Part shown: positions 6,098 through 13,786 of the stretch, piece by piece
Layout: each line of letters opens with the position of its first letter
How positions within the stretch are numbered: the first letter of the stretch is position 1
Assembly: GCA_017999075.1 (NCBI GenBank)
Contig: JAGOBX010000011.1
Span: 1-19,552 of the forward strand
Direction of reading: 5' to 3'
Source of the DNA: JAGOBX01 sp017999075 [NCBI: Candidatus Babelota bacterium]
GTDB taxonomy: Bacteria; JAGOBX01
DNA length: 19,552 nt
Translations under genes and position numbers: made by a program
The notes under the pieces: model-generated
The model's input: the letters and a program-made list of their open reading frames with translations, nothing else
Database searches by the model: none
What the model was told of the DNA's origin: nothing

Positions 6098-6919
6098 ATG
6101 GCCCTAAGAATAATGAATAATGTTTCCGCTACATTTGCTCAACGGCAATTAGGCGCAAATAACGCTATGTTAGGAAAGTCTCTTGAACGTTTATCGTCAG
6201 GATACAGAATCAATCACGCTTCAGATGATGCTGCAGGATTGGCAGTTTCTGAGAAACTGCGTTTCCAGGTAAGAGGACTTGAACAAGCTCAGAGAAATAT
6301 CATGGATGGTATTTCATTAGCACAGGTTGCTGAAGCAGGACTTGAACAGACAGGTACTATTTTGCAGAGATTAAGAGTATTGACTTTACAGGCTGCAAAT
6401 GGAACTCTTGCAAATTCAGACAGATTATTAATCAGTTCTGAAGTAGCACAGTTAATAAGTGAAATTGACAGAATGCAGTCAACAGTTACATTTAATGGAA
6501 TAGCTCTGTTAGGTTCGTCACAATCTATAAAAATTCAGGTAGGAGCATCACCTGATCAGACAATATCAATATCATTGTCTGGAATTACATCGTCAAGTTT
6601 AGGAATTGATTCATTAAATGACACCATTACGACATCTACCGGCGCAATGGGAGCAATTTCTACAATTGACAGCGCTTTGAATTCAGTATTGACTTTACGT
6701 TCACAATTAGGCGCGTCGCAAAACCGTATGGAAATGACTTATGATTTTATCGGCATTCAGAGGGAGAATATGATGGCTGCCGAATCAAGAATCAGAGACG
6801 TTGATTTTGCGAGTGAAATGACCACTTATACAAAAAATCAGATTATTGTACAAGCAAGTACTGCTATGCTGGCTCAGGCTAATGTTTCAGCGCAATCAGT
6901 TTTACAACTTTTACAGTAA
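6098..6919 (+). CDS. fliC: Flagellin 2 (short, D0/D1 only)
   Basis: A 273-residue filament subunit paralogous to flagellin 1 (clearly more than half identical in the conserved ends). The N-terminal MALRIMNNVSATFAQRQ and LERLSSGYRINHASDDAAGLAVSEK helices and the C-terminal MAAESRIRDVDFASEM and TAMLAQANVSAQSVLQLL helices are complete, with a short Ser/Thr-rich middle at about 152-190. The ATG at 6098 is chosen because it lies 6 nt after the strong Shine-Dalgarno at 6081-6091 and gives the same N terminus as flagellin 1; an in-frame TTG at 6062 would add 12 unrelated residues and start inside a hairpin. It is probably co-transcribed with flagellin 1 and separately controlled through the structured spacer. 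Two tandem flagellins suggest a mixed or spatially ordered filament. Confidence 0.97.
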   Translation: MALRIMNNVSATFAQRQLGANNAMLGKSLERLSSGYRINHASDDAAGLAVSEKLRFQVRGLEQAQRNIMDGISLAQVAEAGLEQTGTILQRLRVLTLQAANGTLANSDRLLISSEVAQLISEIDRMQSTVTFNGIALLGSSQSIKIQVGASPDQTISISLSGITSSSLGIDSLNDTITTSTGAMGAISTIDSALNSVLTLRSQLGASQNRMEMTYDFIGIQRENMMAAESRIRDVDFASEMTTYTKNQIIVQASTAMLAQANVSAQSVLQLLQ

Positions 6920-6935
6920 ATTTTGGTTTTATGAA

Positions 6936-6985
6936 TCAGAAGCATATATAATATAATAATTATATGCTTCTGAACAAACTTTTTT
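6936..6985 (+). terminator. Rho-independent terminator after flagellin 2
   Basis: TCAGAAGCATATA (6936-6948) and TATATGCTTCTGA (6961-6973) form a perfect 13-bp stem with a 12-nt AT loop. A run of six T follows at 6980-6985 after a short ACAAAC gap, which may weaken it. Confidence 0.75.
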
Positions 6986-6990
6986 ACCGG

Positions 6991-7085
6991 TTGACTTTCT
7001 CCAGGGGGATGGATTATTATTAGTTTTAATAATAATATTGTTTTAACCCGGTGTATAAATTAATTTTATATGCCGGGTTTTTTAT
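6991..7085 (+). ncRNA. Possible small RNA or second terminator unit downstream of flagellin 2
   Basis: TTGACT (6991-6996) and TATTAT (7015-7020), 18 nt apart, could form a sigma-70 promoter, giving a transcript of about 60 nt that ends at the next terminator. Alternatively, ATTATTATTA (7013-7022) and TAATAATAAT (7027-7036) form a perfect 10-bp hairpin in flagellin read-through RNA. The CCAGGGGGATGGA segment at 7001-7013 has two more GGA triplets. The promoter and the hairpin overlap, so only one reading can dominate. Confidence 0.3.
7045..7083 (+). terminator. Second rho-independent terminator of the flagellin locus
   Basis: AACCCGG (7045-7051) pairs with CCGGGTT (7073-7079), with inner TATA/TATA pairs, and is followed by a T run at 7078-7083. 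On the opposite strand the stem is followed by AAAACAA, so it is unlikely to terminate the convergent kinase gene. Confidence 0.75.
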
Positions 7086-7096
7086 TTTCATTAAGA

Positions 7097-8263
7097 TTAG
7101 TTTTTTGCAGATAAAGGCATATAAAATGAAACTATTGTGCCTGATTCAATTACTGATTCAATATTAATCTCTCCTTTGTGCAGACGGATTATTTCACTGC
7201 ATATAGATAATCCTGCGCCTGTTCCGCCATATTTTCTTTTAGTTGAGTTGTCTTTCTGGAAAAAAATTTCGAATATTTTTTTTTTATCTGTTTCAGACAT
7301 TCCTATTCCTGTATCTGAAATTTTGAAATTAAAATTGTTGTTTTTTATAGAAGTTTTTATAGTTATATTTCCATTTTCTTTATTGAATTTTATGGCATTG
7401 TCAATCAAATTGTTTATAACAAAACTTAACTTAAGATTATCGCATTTTATAATGATTTTTTCATCTGATTTAATAAAATCTACTGATAAATTTTTTAATT
7501 CTATTTTATCTTTGAATGATATTAAAATTTCTTCAATTTTTTTATTAATATCCAGAATACCGATATTTAAATTGAAATTTCCTGTTTTTAATCTTGAAAG
7601 CTCTATCAGATTTCCAATAACAAAGTTAAGGTTTTCGACGCATAATAATGACCGTTTTAACTGATTTTTTTGTGTTTCGTTTAGGTTTGAAGAATCTTTT
7701 TTCAATAATAATTCATTATATCCTCTTATAATAGTGAGTGGAGTTCTTAGTTCGTGAGAAATATTTGAAAGAATATTTTCTTTTAATTCATCAAACCTTT
7801 TTAACTCCAGGTTAGCATTATTTAATTCTTTTATGATTTGTTTTTGTATAGATATATCTTCACGTATTTTTGCTGATAAAATATGGAATAAATTTAGTCC
7901 TGTAAGTGGTTCTACAGACAATAATTGATAAAATTTATCTATTGTTAACTTCAGTGTTTTTACATTAGATGTTGCTATTGCTGAAGCGCTGCGTGGAGCC
8001 ATGTCTATAATAGACATTTCCCCGATACATTCTCCTTCTGAACGTTCGGCAATAATAAAATTTTCTGATTTTATAAGAATTTTTCCTTCACCAATCAAAT
8101 ACATGCAATCTCCAAGATCTCCTTCGGAAAAAATAATTTCATCATGCTGAAAATTAATTTCTTCGAATAATACAGACAGATCATGAAGTTTTTTTTCGTT
8201 AGTATTTTTAAATATAGAATTATTTTTAAGAAAAACAATTTTTTTTGAATTATAAGAATTCAT
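7097..8263 (-). CDS. Soluble histidine kinase with N-terminal cyclic-nucleotide-binding domain
   Basis: From the ATG at 8263 this is a 388-residue cytoplasmic protein with no membrane segment. Residues about 10-125 form a Crp/PKA-type cyclic-nucleotide-binding domain whose phosphate cassette keeps the key Glu and Arg (GEMS near 81-84, APRSASA near 89-95), so cAMP or cGMP binding is plausible. A helical linker (about 135-165) leads to the HisKA dimerisation helix with SNISHELRTPLT and phospho-acceptor His170. The HATPase domain has an N box (NNLIDNA, from 284), DTGIG (317-321) and GGTGAGL (346-352), all intact. A TTG at 8332 would add 23 residues, but neither start has a clear Shine-Dalgarno and the CNB fold begins after the ATG. 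It lies downstream of the GH13 gene on the same strand and convergent to the flagellins. No response regulator is adjacent, so the partner is unknown. Confidence 0.88.
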   Translation of the reverse strand: MNSYNSKKIVFLKNNSIFKNTNEKKLHDLSVLFEEINFQHDEIIFSEGDLGDCMYLIGEGKILIKSENFIIAERSEGECIGEMSIIDMAPRSASAIATSNVKTLKLTIDKFYQLLSVEPLTGLNLFHILSAKIREDISIQKQIIKELNNANLELKRFDELKENILSNISHELRTPLTIIRGYNELLLKKDSSNLNETQKNQLKRSLLCVENLNFVIGNLIELSRLKTGNFNLNIGILDINKKIEEILISFKDKIELKNLSVDFIKSDEKIIIKCDNLKLSFVINNLIDNAIKFNKENGNITIKTSIKNNNFNFKISDTGIGMSETDKKKIFEIFFQKDNSTKRKYGGTGAGLSICSEIIRLHKGEINIESVIESGTIVSFYMPLSAKN

Positions 8264-8380
8264 ATTATTTTCAAATAATAAAATTAGGTTAAATTTAGTA
8301 TCAACCTGACGATTTGAATAAAAAATTTTCAATCCATCAATGATTCATTTGTATTTATTTTTCATAAGACCCTAAAGGGT

Positions 8381-10840
8381 TCACTCTGCAAATTTTAAAA
8401 TTACCGCTTCTCTTTTTGGAATAGAGACTTTTAAAAGTCCATTCTCTGCAAAATATTTTTTTTCATTCAGTAATTCAATTATCTGCCGGTTTTTGAATTC
8501 AGGATAGATTTTATTAATGTTAATTACAGCGTTGTTGAGCTCATATCCGGCATTAAATATAACTAAAACTGCAGAGTCTTCATATATTCTTATAAATCCA
8601 AATAAATCATGTTTATCGTCTGTAATAACAGTTTCATAAGTTCCGCACTGTAATTCAATATTTTCTTTTCTTATTTTTATTAATTTTTTGTAGTGATTTA
8701 ACAAATCTTTATCGATACAATTTTTTTCAGGAATCCGTGATTTATTTTTATGGGGATGAATGGTTTCATTTTCGTAGTCAAATTCTTCCCATAACATTGG
8801 TTTTCTGCAGTCAGGATCATTAGCTCCTGTCATTCCTGTTTCATCCCCATAATAAATCATTGGCGCGCCAATATAAGTCATCTGAAAAACAACTATTAAT
8901 TTATGTGTTGCTATATCATTTTCGTTTCCCCTGTCTATTCTATATTCCGGATTATTTTCGAGTTTTGATTTATTGAAATATCCGCTCCAATCACTATAAT
9001 TCAAATCAGGATTTACTATAACGCTGCGTAACCTCGCGGTATCATGAGAAGACATAAGATTTTGCAGGATATAATTTATTTTTGAGGGATATAATTTTCT
9101 TAATTTTTCAAGTTTTTTATTAAAGTCAGAAGCAGTAATTTTAAATTTTTTATCCACAAAATATTGTATTACTGCAGTTGTGAAAGGATAATTCATAACT
9201 GCGTCGAATTCATCGCCGCGCAGAAATTCCGGAGCAGGATCAATTACTTCTGCAGTTATATAAGCTTCGGGATTAATTGATTTGACATGTTTTCTCCATT
9301 TTTTCCAAAAATTATGAGGAACACAAAATGCCACATCAAGTCTCCATCCATCTATACCGTTTTCAATTTTGTTTTCAGGGGCCATCCATCGTTTAGTGAT
9401 GTTAAAAACATAATTTTCGTAGCCAATGTAAAATCCGGATTCATTTCTATAAAATTCAGGGAGACTTTTATGCCCGAACCATCCGATATATTCAAAACCA
9501 TCGGAAATAGCATCGTCCCAATTATTTATTGAATACCAGTTTATATATTTTGATTTTTGTTTGTTTTTTAATATGTCTTGAAATCCAAAAAATAATCTGC
9601 CGGAATGATTGAACACCCCATCGATTATAATTTTCATTCCGCGAATATGAGTTTCTTTAATTAATTTTAAAAATAAATTGTCTGCAGAAGTCCAAACCCA
9701 GGTTGACGGATCTTCAGTTTCGTTTGCTGATTCGATAAGTTTTTTATCTCCTTCAGGGTCAGGACCGAAATGTTCGTCAATATGATGAAACGATGAACCA
9801 TCATATTTATGAAGAGACGGAGACCTGAATATCGGATTCAAATAAATAGCATTGATTCCGAGCTCTTTTAAATAATCGAGTTTATCTATAATTCCTTGCA
9901 AATCTCCGCCGTATCTTCTTCTAAAAACAGATTTGAAAACGTCACCATATTTTTCGGTTTCCCATTTATCCATTGAATACCAGTCAGATGTCCATTTGCT
10001 TATTTTCCAATCAGGAATTTCTCCTTCATCAATGTCCTTCAAAGCAGGATCATTGTTTTTATTTGAATTATAAAATCTTTCAGGAAATATTTGATACCAT
10101 ACAGCTTTTTTAGCCCATTCAGGAATATTTGATAAAACTCCTGTAAAAGCGCTGAATTTTTTATAAGAATCAAAAGGATATCTTGCTTCGGCATCGCCGT
10201 ATTTGAGTTCAAACCAATAGTCAAAATAAGAATCATTAGAATTTAATTTTATTTCCGCAGTGTGAAAATCAAATCCGTTTTCAGAGAATTCAAATTGTAA
10301 AATTTCAGTTTTGAGCGTAACGCCGTCCATAAAACATATTTTAATATAATCGGAGTTTTCTTTAATAATCCGCAGCGTTATTTTAATTTTTCCTGGAGAT
10401 AATATTTTAAAATATTTTTCTGAATCGTTGTGGGCTATTGCGTTGACCAATATTTCGTTTTTTTTGGGAACACCGTAATCAGCTCCTGTTTCTTTTACAT
10501 TTAATCCTGAATTATAATTATTGTATCCCATACCATCATCCTTTCGTAATTTTGTATCAGCATTTAAATCTTCAATCCAAATAATATCATTTAGTACTAA
10601 TTTATAATAATGCATTCCTTCTGGTATTTTTATGTATTTCTCAAAATACCCGGAATCAGTTTTTATCATAAGATCAGCATTTTGATTCCAATTATTGAAT
10701 GTTCCTGCTACACTGACTTTTTTTATATCGATTCCTTTTTCTATTCTTGAATCATTTTTCTGATTATAATAAAATCTGATTTTTTTTTCAAAAGACAAAA
10801 CTTGATTTTTATTAAAAAATATCCCAACCAAAATAATCAA
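8381..10840 (-). CDS. Exported neopullulanase/cyclomaltodextrinase-type alpha-amylase (GH13)
   Basis: Counting from the TTG at 10840 (819 residues), the order is a hydrophobic export signal, a CBM48/glycogen-binding-like domain (about 35-115, SVAGTFNNWNQ to LVLND), a second beta domain resembling the CBM34-like N domain of neopullulanases (about 145-235), then the GH13 barrel from VWYQIFPERF (248-257). Conserved regions are DGVFNH (407-412), GWRLDVA with nucleophile Asp502, ITAEV with acid Glu531 and SSHDT with Asp600. It should hydrolyse alpha-1,4 (perhaps also 1,6) glucans outside the cytoplasm. The TTG start lacks a ribosome site and lysines. Reading on upstream gives IIKKSAV before the hydrophobic core, with GGAGG at 10869-10873, so translation probably begins at ATT 10864 or ATC 10861. 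A consensus-like promoter lies at 10907-10935. The perfect palindrome ACCCTAAAGGGT (8369-8380) abuts the stop. Confidence 0.93.
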   Translation of the reverse strand: MIILVGIFFNKNQVLSFEKKIRFYYNQKNDSRIEKGIDIKKVSVAGTFNNWNQNADLMIKTDSGYFEKYIKIPEGMHYYKLVLNDIIWIEDLNADTKLRKDDGMGYNNYNSGLNVKETGADYGVPKKNEILVNAIAHNDSEKYFKILSPGKIKITLRIIKENSDYIKICFMDGVTLKTEILQFEFSENGFDFHTAEIKLNSNDSYFDYWFELKYGDAEARYPFDSYKKFSAFTGVLSNIPEWAKKAVWYQIFPERFYNSNKNNDPALKDIDEGEIPDWKISKWTSDWYSMDKWETEKYGDVFKSVFRRRYGGDLQGIIDKLDYLKELGINAIYLNPIFRSPSLHKYDGSSFHHIDEHFGPDPEGDKKLIESANETEDPSTWVWTSADNLFLKLIKETHIRGMKIIIDGVFNHSGRLFFGFQDILKNKQKSKYINWYSINNWDDAISDGFEYIGWFGHKSLPEFYRNESGFYIGYENYVFNITKRWMAPENKIENGIDGWRLDVAFCVPHNFWKKWRKHVKSINPEAYITAEVIDPAPEFLRGDEFDAVMNYPFTTAVIQYFVDKKFKITASDFNKKLEKLRKLYPSKINYILQNLMSSHDTARLRSVIVNPDLNYSDWSGYFNKSKLENNPEYRIDRGNENDIATHKLIVVFQMTYIGAPMIYYGDETGMTGANDPDCRKPMLWEEFDYENETIHPHKNKSRIPEKNCIDKDLLNHYKKLIKIRKENIELQCGTYETVITDDKHDLFGFIRIYEDSAVLVIFNAGYELNNAVININKIYPEFKNRQIIELLNEKKYFAENGLLKVSIPKREAVILKFAE

Positions 10841-10858
10841 TATAACAGCAGATTTTTT

Positions 10859-10873
10859 GATAATAACGCCTCC
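10859..10873 (-). promoter_or_regulatory. Ribosome binding site deciding a non-AUG start for the GH13 gene
   Basis: On the minus strand GGAGG (10873-10869) is followed by CGTT, ATT (10864-10862) and ATC (10861-10859). Both triplets are in frame with the enzyme and precede AAA AAA TCT GCT, giving a textbook Lys-Lys-hydrophobic signal peptide. Spacing is 4 nt to ATT or 7 nt to ATC. No ATG or GTG is available in this frame here. Confidence 0.55.
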
Positions 10874-10906
10874 GTTATTTTTATTTAGAAAAAGTAAATA
10901 TGAATA

Positions 10907-10935
10907 ATTATTATTTGGTTTTATAAATTTGTCAA
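10907..10935 (-). promoter_or_regulatory. Sigma-70 type promoter of the GH13 gene
   Basis: On the minus strand TTGACA (10935-10930) and AATAAT (10912-10907) are separated by 17 nt: a perfect -35 box and five of six matches in the -10 box. Transcription would begin near 10900, about 35 nt before the predicted start. The rest of the 250-bp gap up to 11114 shows only the inverted repeat CCTGTA/TACAGG at 10950-10982 and a GC-richer patch at 11067-11092, without a gene. Confidence 0.55.
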
Positions 10936-11114
10936 TAATGAATTTTTATCCTGTAAATTATGGAATTTTTTCAAAAATACAGGTATTATATTTTTTATAA
11001 AATTAACTTATTGCTTATTGATATAAAACTTTATGTAAAAAATGGTTTTTTGCAAATAAGAAAGACCTGCACAGAGGCGGATATCATATAAAGGATTATT
11101 TAAGTTTGTTATTA

Positions 11115-12263
11115 TTAAAGCCTGAATTCGATGAGGTTACATATTATTTTCCCGTTATATAACTTTAATTTTGAGTCCGGAATAATTCCAATTTTTGAAA
11201 TTAAATTTTCTTCAGCCGGACAGAATATATAAACAGCGCTGTTTTTGCAGAATTTTTTTATAGTATCACCTATTTTTCCATAGAAAAATTCTAAACTGTG
11301 AGCGCCCTGCATTCGTTCTCCATGCGGCGGGTTGAATATAATTATTGAATTTTCCATATCGAAAACAGGATTAAAAAAATCCTGTTTTGAAAGTTGAATT
11401 AAATTTGACAATCCTGCATTTTCAATATTTTTTTTCGCTGAATCAATGAAAGATTGAGAATGATCAGAAGCGTAAAATCTAATATCAGTAGAAAAATTTT
11501 TTCCAGTTTCTTTTTTTTCTTTAATTTCAGAAAAAATCTGATTGAGATTAAAATTGAATTTATTGAAAGATAATTTTGTATTGAATCTTTGAGCCGGTAT
11601 TTTTAGAATTTGAAAAGCGGTTTCAATTATAATTGTACCGGATCCGCACATGGGATCAATAATTTTTTTATAAATACTATTTTTACTGTTATTCAGAATA
11701 ATTCCGGCAATTCCTGCAGCAAGAGTTTCTTTCATAGGAGCTGCATTTGTTTGTGTTCTGTAACCGCGTTTAAAAAGAGGCATTCCGGCGAGATTTATTC
11801 CCACCACCATATTGGTTTTAAATATACGTAATTCAATTATTATATCAGGAGAAATTTTATCGACGTTAGGACGGCAGTTGAATTTTTCGCGAAAATAATC
11901 AGCTATTGAATCTTTCAGTTTAAGAGCAGCAAATCCTGAATGTTTTAACGGTGATGCCATTATCGTAGAATGAATCATAAAACTTTTATCAACTGAAAAA
12001 TATTTTTCCCATTCGATTTTAGTTTTTGCAGTTTGATAAAGTTCATCATAGTCTAAAACTTTTGTTCTACATATAATTAATGAAATATTATTACATACAG
12101 TTGAAGTATATAAAAATTCAACAGCTTGTTTGTGATCGGCTTTAAAATAAATTACAGCATCACGAATCAAACAATTTTTAATTCCGATATTGTTCAATTC
12201 GGAATTCATTAAATTTTCAAATCCTGGAGCTGTAGTTGCGAAATAATCATTATAGTTAATCAT
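11115..12263 (-). CDS. THUMP-domain class I rRNA methyltransferase (RlmL/YpsC type)
   Basis: A 382-residue protein of the UPF0020 family, which methylates guanine N2 in 23S rRNA (G2445 in Escherichia coli RlmL). An N-terminal ferredoxin-like/THUMP region (about 1-160) is followed by the family hallmark YRTQTNAAPMKETLAAG (168-184), the SAM-binding loop DPMCGSGT (203-210), an acidic ribose contact in YASDHS (264-269), and the catalytic NPPHGERM (311-318). Length and order equal the stand-alone YpsC form, which lacks the RlmK-like second methyltransferase of enterobacterial RlmL. On the minus strand TTGACT (12302-12297) and TAATAT (12278-12273) could be a promoter, which would leave an almost leaderless mRNA. 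It is transcribed divergently from hisF. Confidence 0.88.
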   Translation of the reverse strand: MINYNDYFATTAPGFENLMNSELNNIGIKNCLIRDAVIYFKADHKQAVEFLYTSTVCNNISLIICRTKVLDYDELYQTAKTKIEWEKYFSVDKSFMIHSTIMASPLKHSGFAALKLKDSIADYFREKFNCRPNVDKISPDIIIELRIFKTNMVVGINLAGMPLFKRGYRTQTNAAPMKETLAAGIAGIILNNSKNSIYKKIIDPMCGSGTIIIETAFQILKIPAQRFNTKLSFNKFNFNLNQIFSEIKEKKETGKNFSTDIRFYASDHSQSFIDSAKKNIENAGLSNLIQLSKQDFFNPVFDMENSIIIFNPPHGERMQGAHSLEFFYGKIGDTIKKFCKNSAVYIFCPAEENLISKIGIIPDSKLKLYNGKIICNLIEFRL

Positions 12264-12425
12264 ATTGACAATATATTATTATCAGGTTTTTTATAAAGTC
12301 AATTAAAAATATTAGATTTTATTTTTTATTATTTCATTATATAATACAAAAAGTTGTGACTGATTTTTAAAAATTTCTTTCACAGCATAAAAAATTTAAA
12401 TTGAAAATTTATTGATTTAAAAATT

Positions 12426-13187
12426 ATGTTGGCAAAAAGAATTATTCCATGTCTTGACGTTAATGAAGGAAGAGTAGTTAAAGGAACGAATTTTATTAAT
12501 TTAAAAGATGCCGGAGATCCTGTTGAATGCGCTAAATTATATGATGATGATAGCGCGGATGAATTAGTATTTTTGGATATTACGGCTTCTTTTGAAAAAA
12601 GGGATATCATAATAGATGTAGTAAAAAAAGTGGCGGCGTCTATCTTCATACCTTTTACAGTAGGCGGCGGAATCAAAAAAATAGGAGATATAGAGAGATT
12701 ATTAAAAGCAGGAGCAGATAAAATTTCAATTAATACCCAGGCTGTAATGAATCCTATTTTGATAAACAGCGGCGCCGAGCAATTTGGTTCCCAATGTATA
12801 GTGGTTGCAATAGACTGCCGGAAAAAAAATGATAATACCGGATGGGAGGTTTTTATTCATGGAGGCAGAACAGCGACTGGAATTGACGCTGTTCAATGGG
12901 CAAAAGAAGTTTATAATCGCGGCGCCGGAGAAATACTTCTGACAAGTATGGATAAAGACGGAACTAAGGATGGTTACGATATTGAAATAACTGCTAAAAT
13001 TGCGGATTCTGTTAAAATTCCAGTGATAGCTTCAGGCGGCGCTGGAGATAAAAAACATTTACTTGACGGATTGACTTTAGGAAAAGCAAGCGCTGTTCTT
13101 GCAGCATCTATATTTCATTATAAGAAATATTCTATAAGAGAAGTCAAACAATATCTTGCCGATAATGGCGTACCTATAAGATTATGA
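12426..13187 (+). CDS. hisF: Imidazole glycerol phosphate synthase cyclase subunit HisF
   Basis: The 253-residue (beta/alpha)8 barrel converts PRFAR and ammonia supplied by HisH to imidazole glycerol phosphate and AICAR in histidine synthesis. Catalytic Asp11 (PCLDVNEG) and Asp130 (VAIDCRKK) are in their standard positions. The phosphate loops TVGGGI (78-83) and IASGGAG and the terminal PIRL are canonical, and the length matches the family exactly. A TATAAT box at 12340-12345 could drive it, though the -35 is poor. It is the first gene of an operon with a methyltransferase (ATGA overlap) and folC. No hisH or other his gene is near, so the pathway genes are dispersed. It reads as the true biosynthetic HisF rather than the nucleotide-sugar paralogues of surface polysaccharide clusters. 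Confidence 0.97.
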   Translation: MLAKRIIPCLDVNEGRVVKGTNFINLKDAGDPVECAKLYDDDSADELVFLDITASFEKRDIIIDVVKKVAASIFIPFTVGGGIKKIGDIERLLKAGADKISINTQAVMNPILINSGAEQFGSQCIVVAIDCRKKNDNTGWEVFIHGGRTATGIDAVQWAKEVYNRGAGEILLTSMDKDGTKDGYDIEITAKIADSVKIPVIASGGAGDKKHLLDGLTLGKASAVLAASIFHYKKYSIREVKQYLADNGVPIRL

Positions 13188-13786
13188 ATAAATTTATTAC
13201 TCAAAAAAGCTTTGACATTTTTTATTTAAGATTCGTTCTGAAGTTTTTAATTGGGGAATTGGGATACAGGGATATATTAAGTTTTTTTGATTTTCCTGAA
13301 AACGATTTTTTTTCAATTGCTGATTATGGATCAGGTTCCGGTTATTATTCATTAAAATTTGTAAAAATAAATAATTGCAGAGTTTTATATGCTCTGGACA
13401 TTGATGATGCCAAACTTGACATTTTGTTAAAAAAATCTGCTAAAAAAAAAATCTCTCATAAAATTGAAATTATAGATGCTGATTTGAGTATTGAGACGCG
13501 ATTGAAACAAGAATCTGTTAATTTCGGAATCTGCAGTTTTTTGCTTAATGAATTTGATTATGAAAATAAAAAAAAATTTTTATCATTATGCAGTAAATCT
13601 TTAGTTTCCGGAGCCAAACTTTATATTTCCGATTATATTGACTGTCCGATTGTAAAAAAATTAGGAATAAAAAATCCATTGACAAAAGAAAAATTTATAG
13701 AATTGTTTTCAAATTTTTCTGAATTTGAAATTTATAATACGGTAACCAATAAATATTCTCAGTCGTATTTCATCAAAAAAAAATGA
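13184..13786 (+). CDS. Class I SAM-dependent methyltransferase of unknown substrate
   Basis: A 200-residue Rossmann-fold methyltransferase. Motif [14 protein letters not shown] (about 45-57), binds the methionine part of SAM; ALDID (70-74) supplies the acidic residue for the ribose; IDADLS follows as the adenine loop; and a [15 protein letters not shown] strand near 140-155 matches post-motif III. The fold resembles small-molecule methyltransferases of the UbiE/Methyltransf_25 kind more than nucleic-acid enzymes: no NPPY or PCQ motif is seen. Its ATG overlaps the hisF stop by 4 nt and its own stop overlaps the folC ATG, so the three genes are translationally coupled. The substrate cannot be inferred. 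Confidence 0.8.
   Translation: MNKFITQKSFDIFYLRFVLKFLIGELGYRDILSFFDFPENDFFSIADYGSGSGYYSLKFVKINNCRVLYALDIDDAKLDILLKKSAKKKISHKIEIIDADLSIETRLKQESVNFGICSFLLNEFDYENKKKFLSLCSKSLVSGAKLYISDYIDCPIVKKLGIKNPLTKEKFIELFSNFSEFEIYNTVTNKYSQSYFIKKK

Noticed and set aside
8369-8380. Perfect palindrome ACCCTAAAGGGT touching the stop codon of the GH13 gene, as a terminator
   Set aside because: The stem is only about four pairs once a loop is allowed, and the minus strand continues with CTTATGAAAAAT, without a U run. It may still bind a protein, but nothing supports that.
9287-9532. Reading frames opposite the GH13, ClC and kinase genes
   Set aside because: They are shadows of well-supported genes, with no ribosome sites and no recognisable domains.
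11067-11092. GC-richer patch as part of a tRNA or structured RNA
   Set aside because: No cloverleaf or stem longer than three to four pairs could be drawn.
13157-13165. GCCGATAAT as a second sigma-28 promoter
   Set aside because: It lies inside hisF near its 3' end, has no TAAA-like box at the right distance, and the next gene is a coupled methyltransferase.
12426-13187. HisF paralogue for surface sugar amidation rather than histidine synthesis
   Set aside because: The sequence follows canonical HisF at all catalytic and phosphate positions, and its direct neighbours are not sugar genes.
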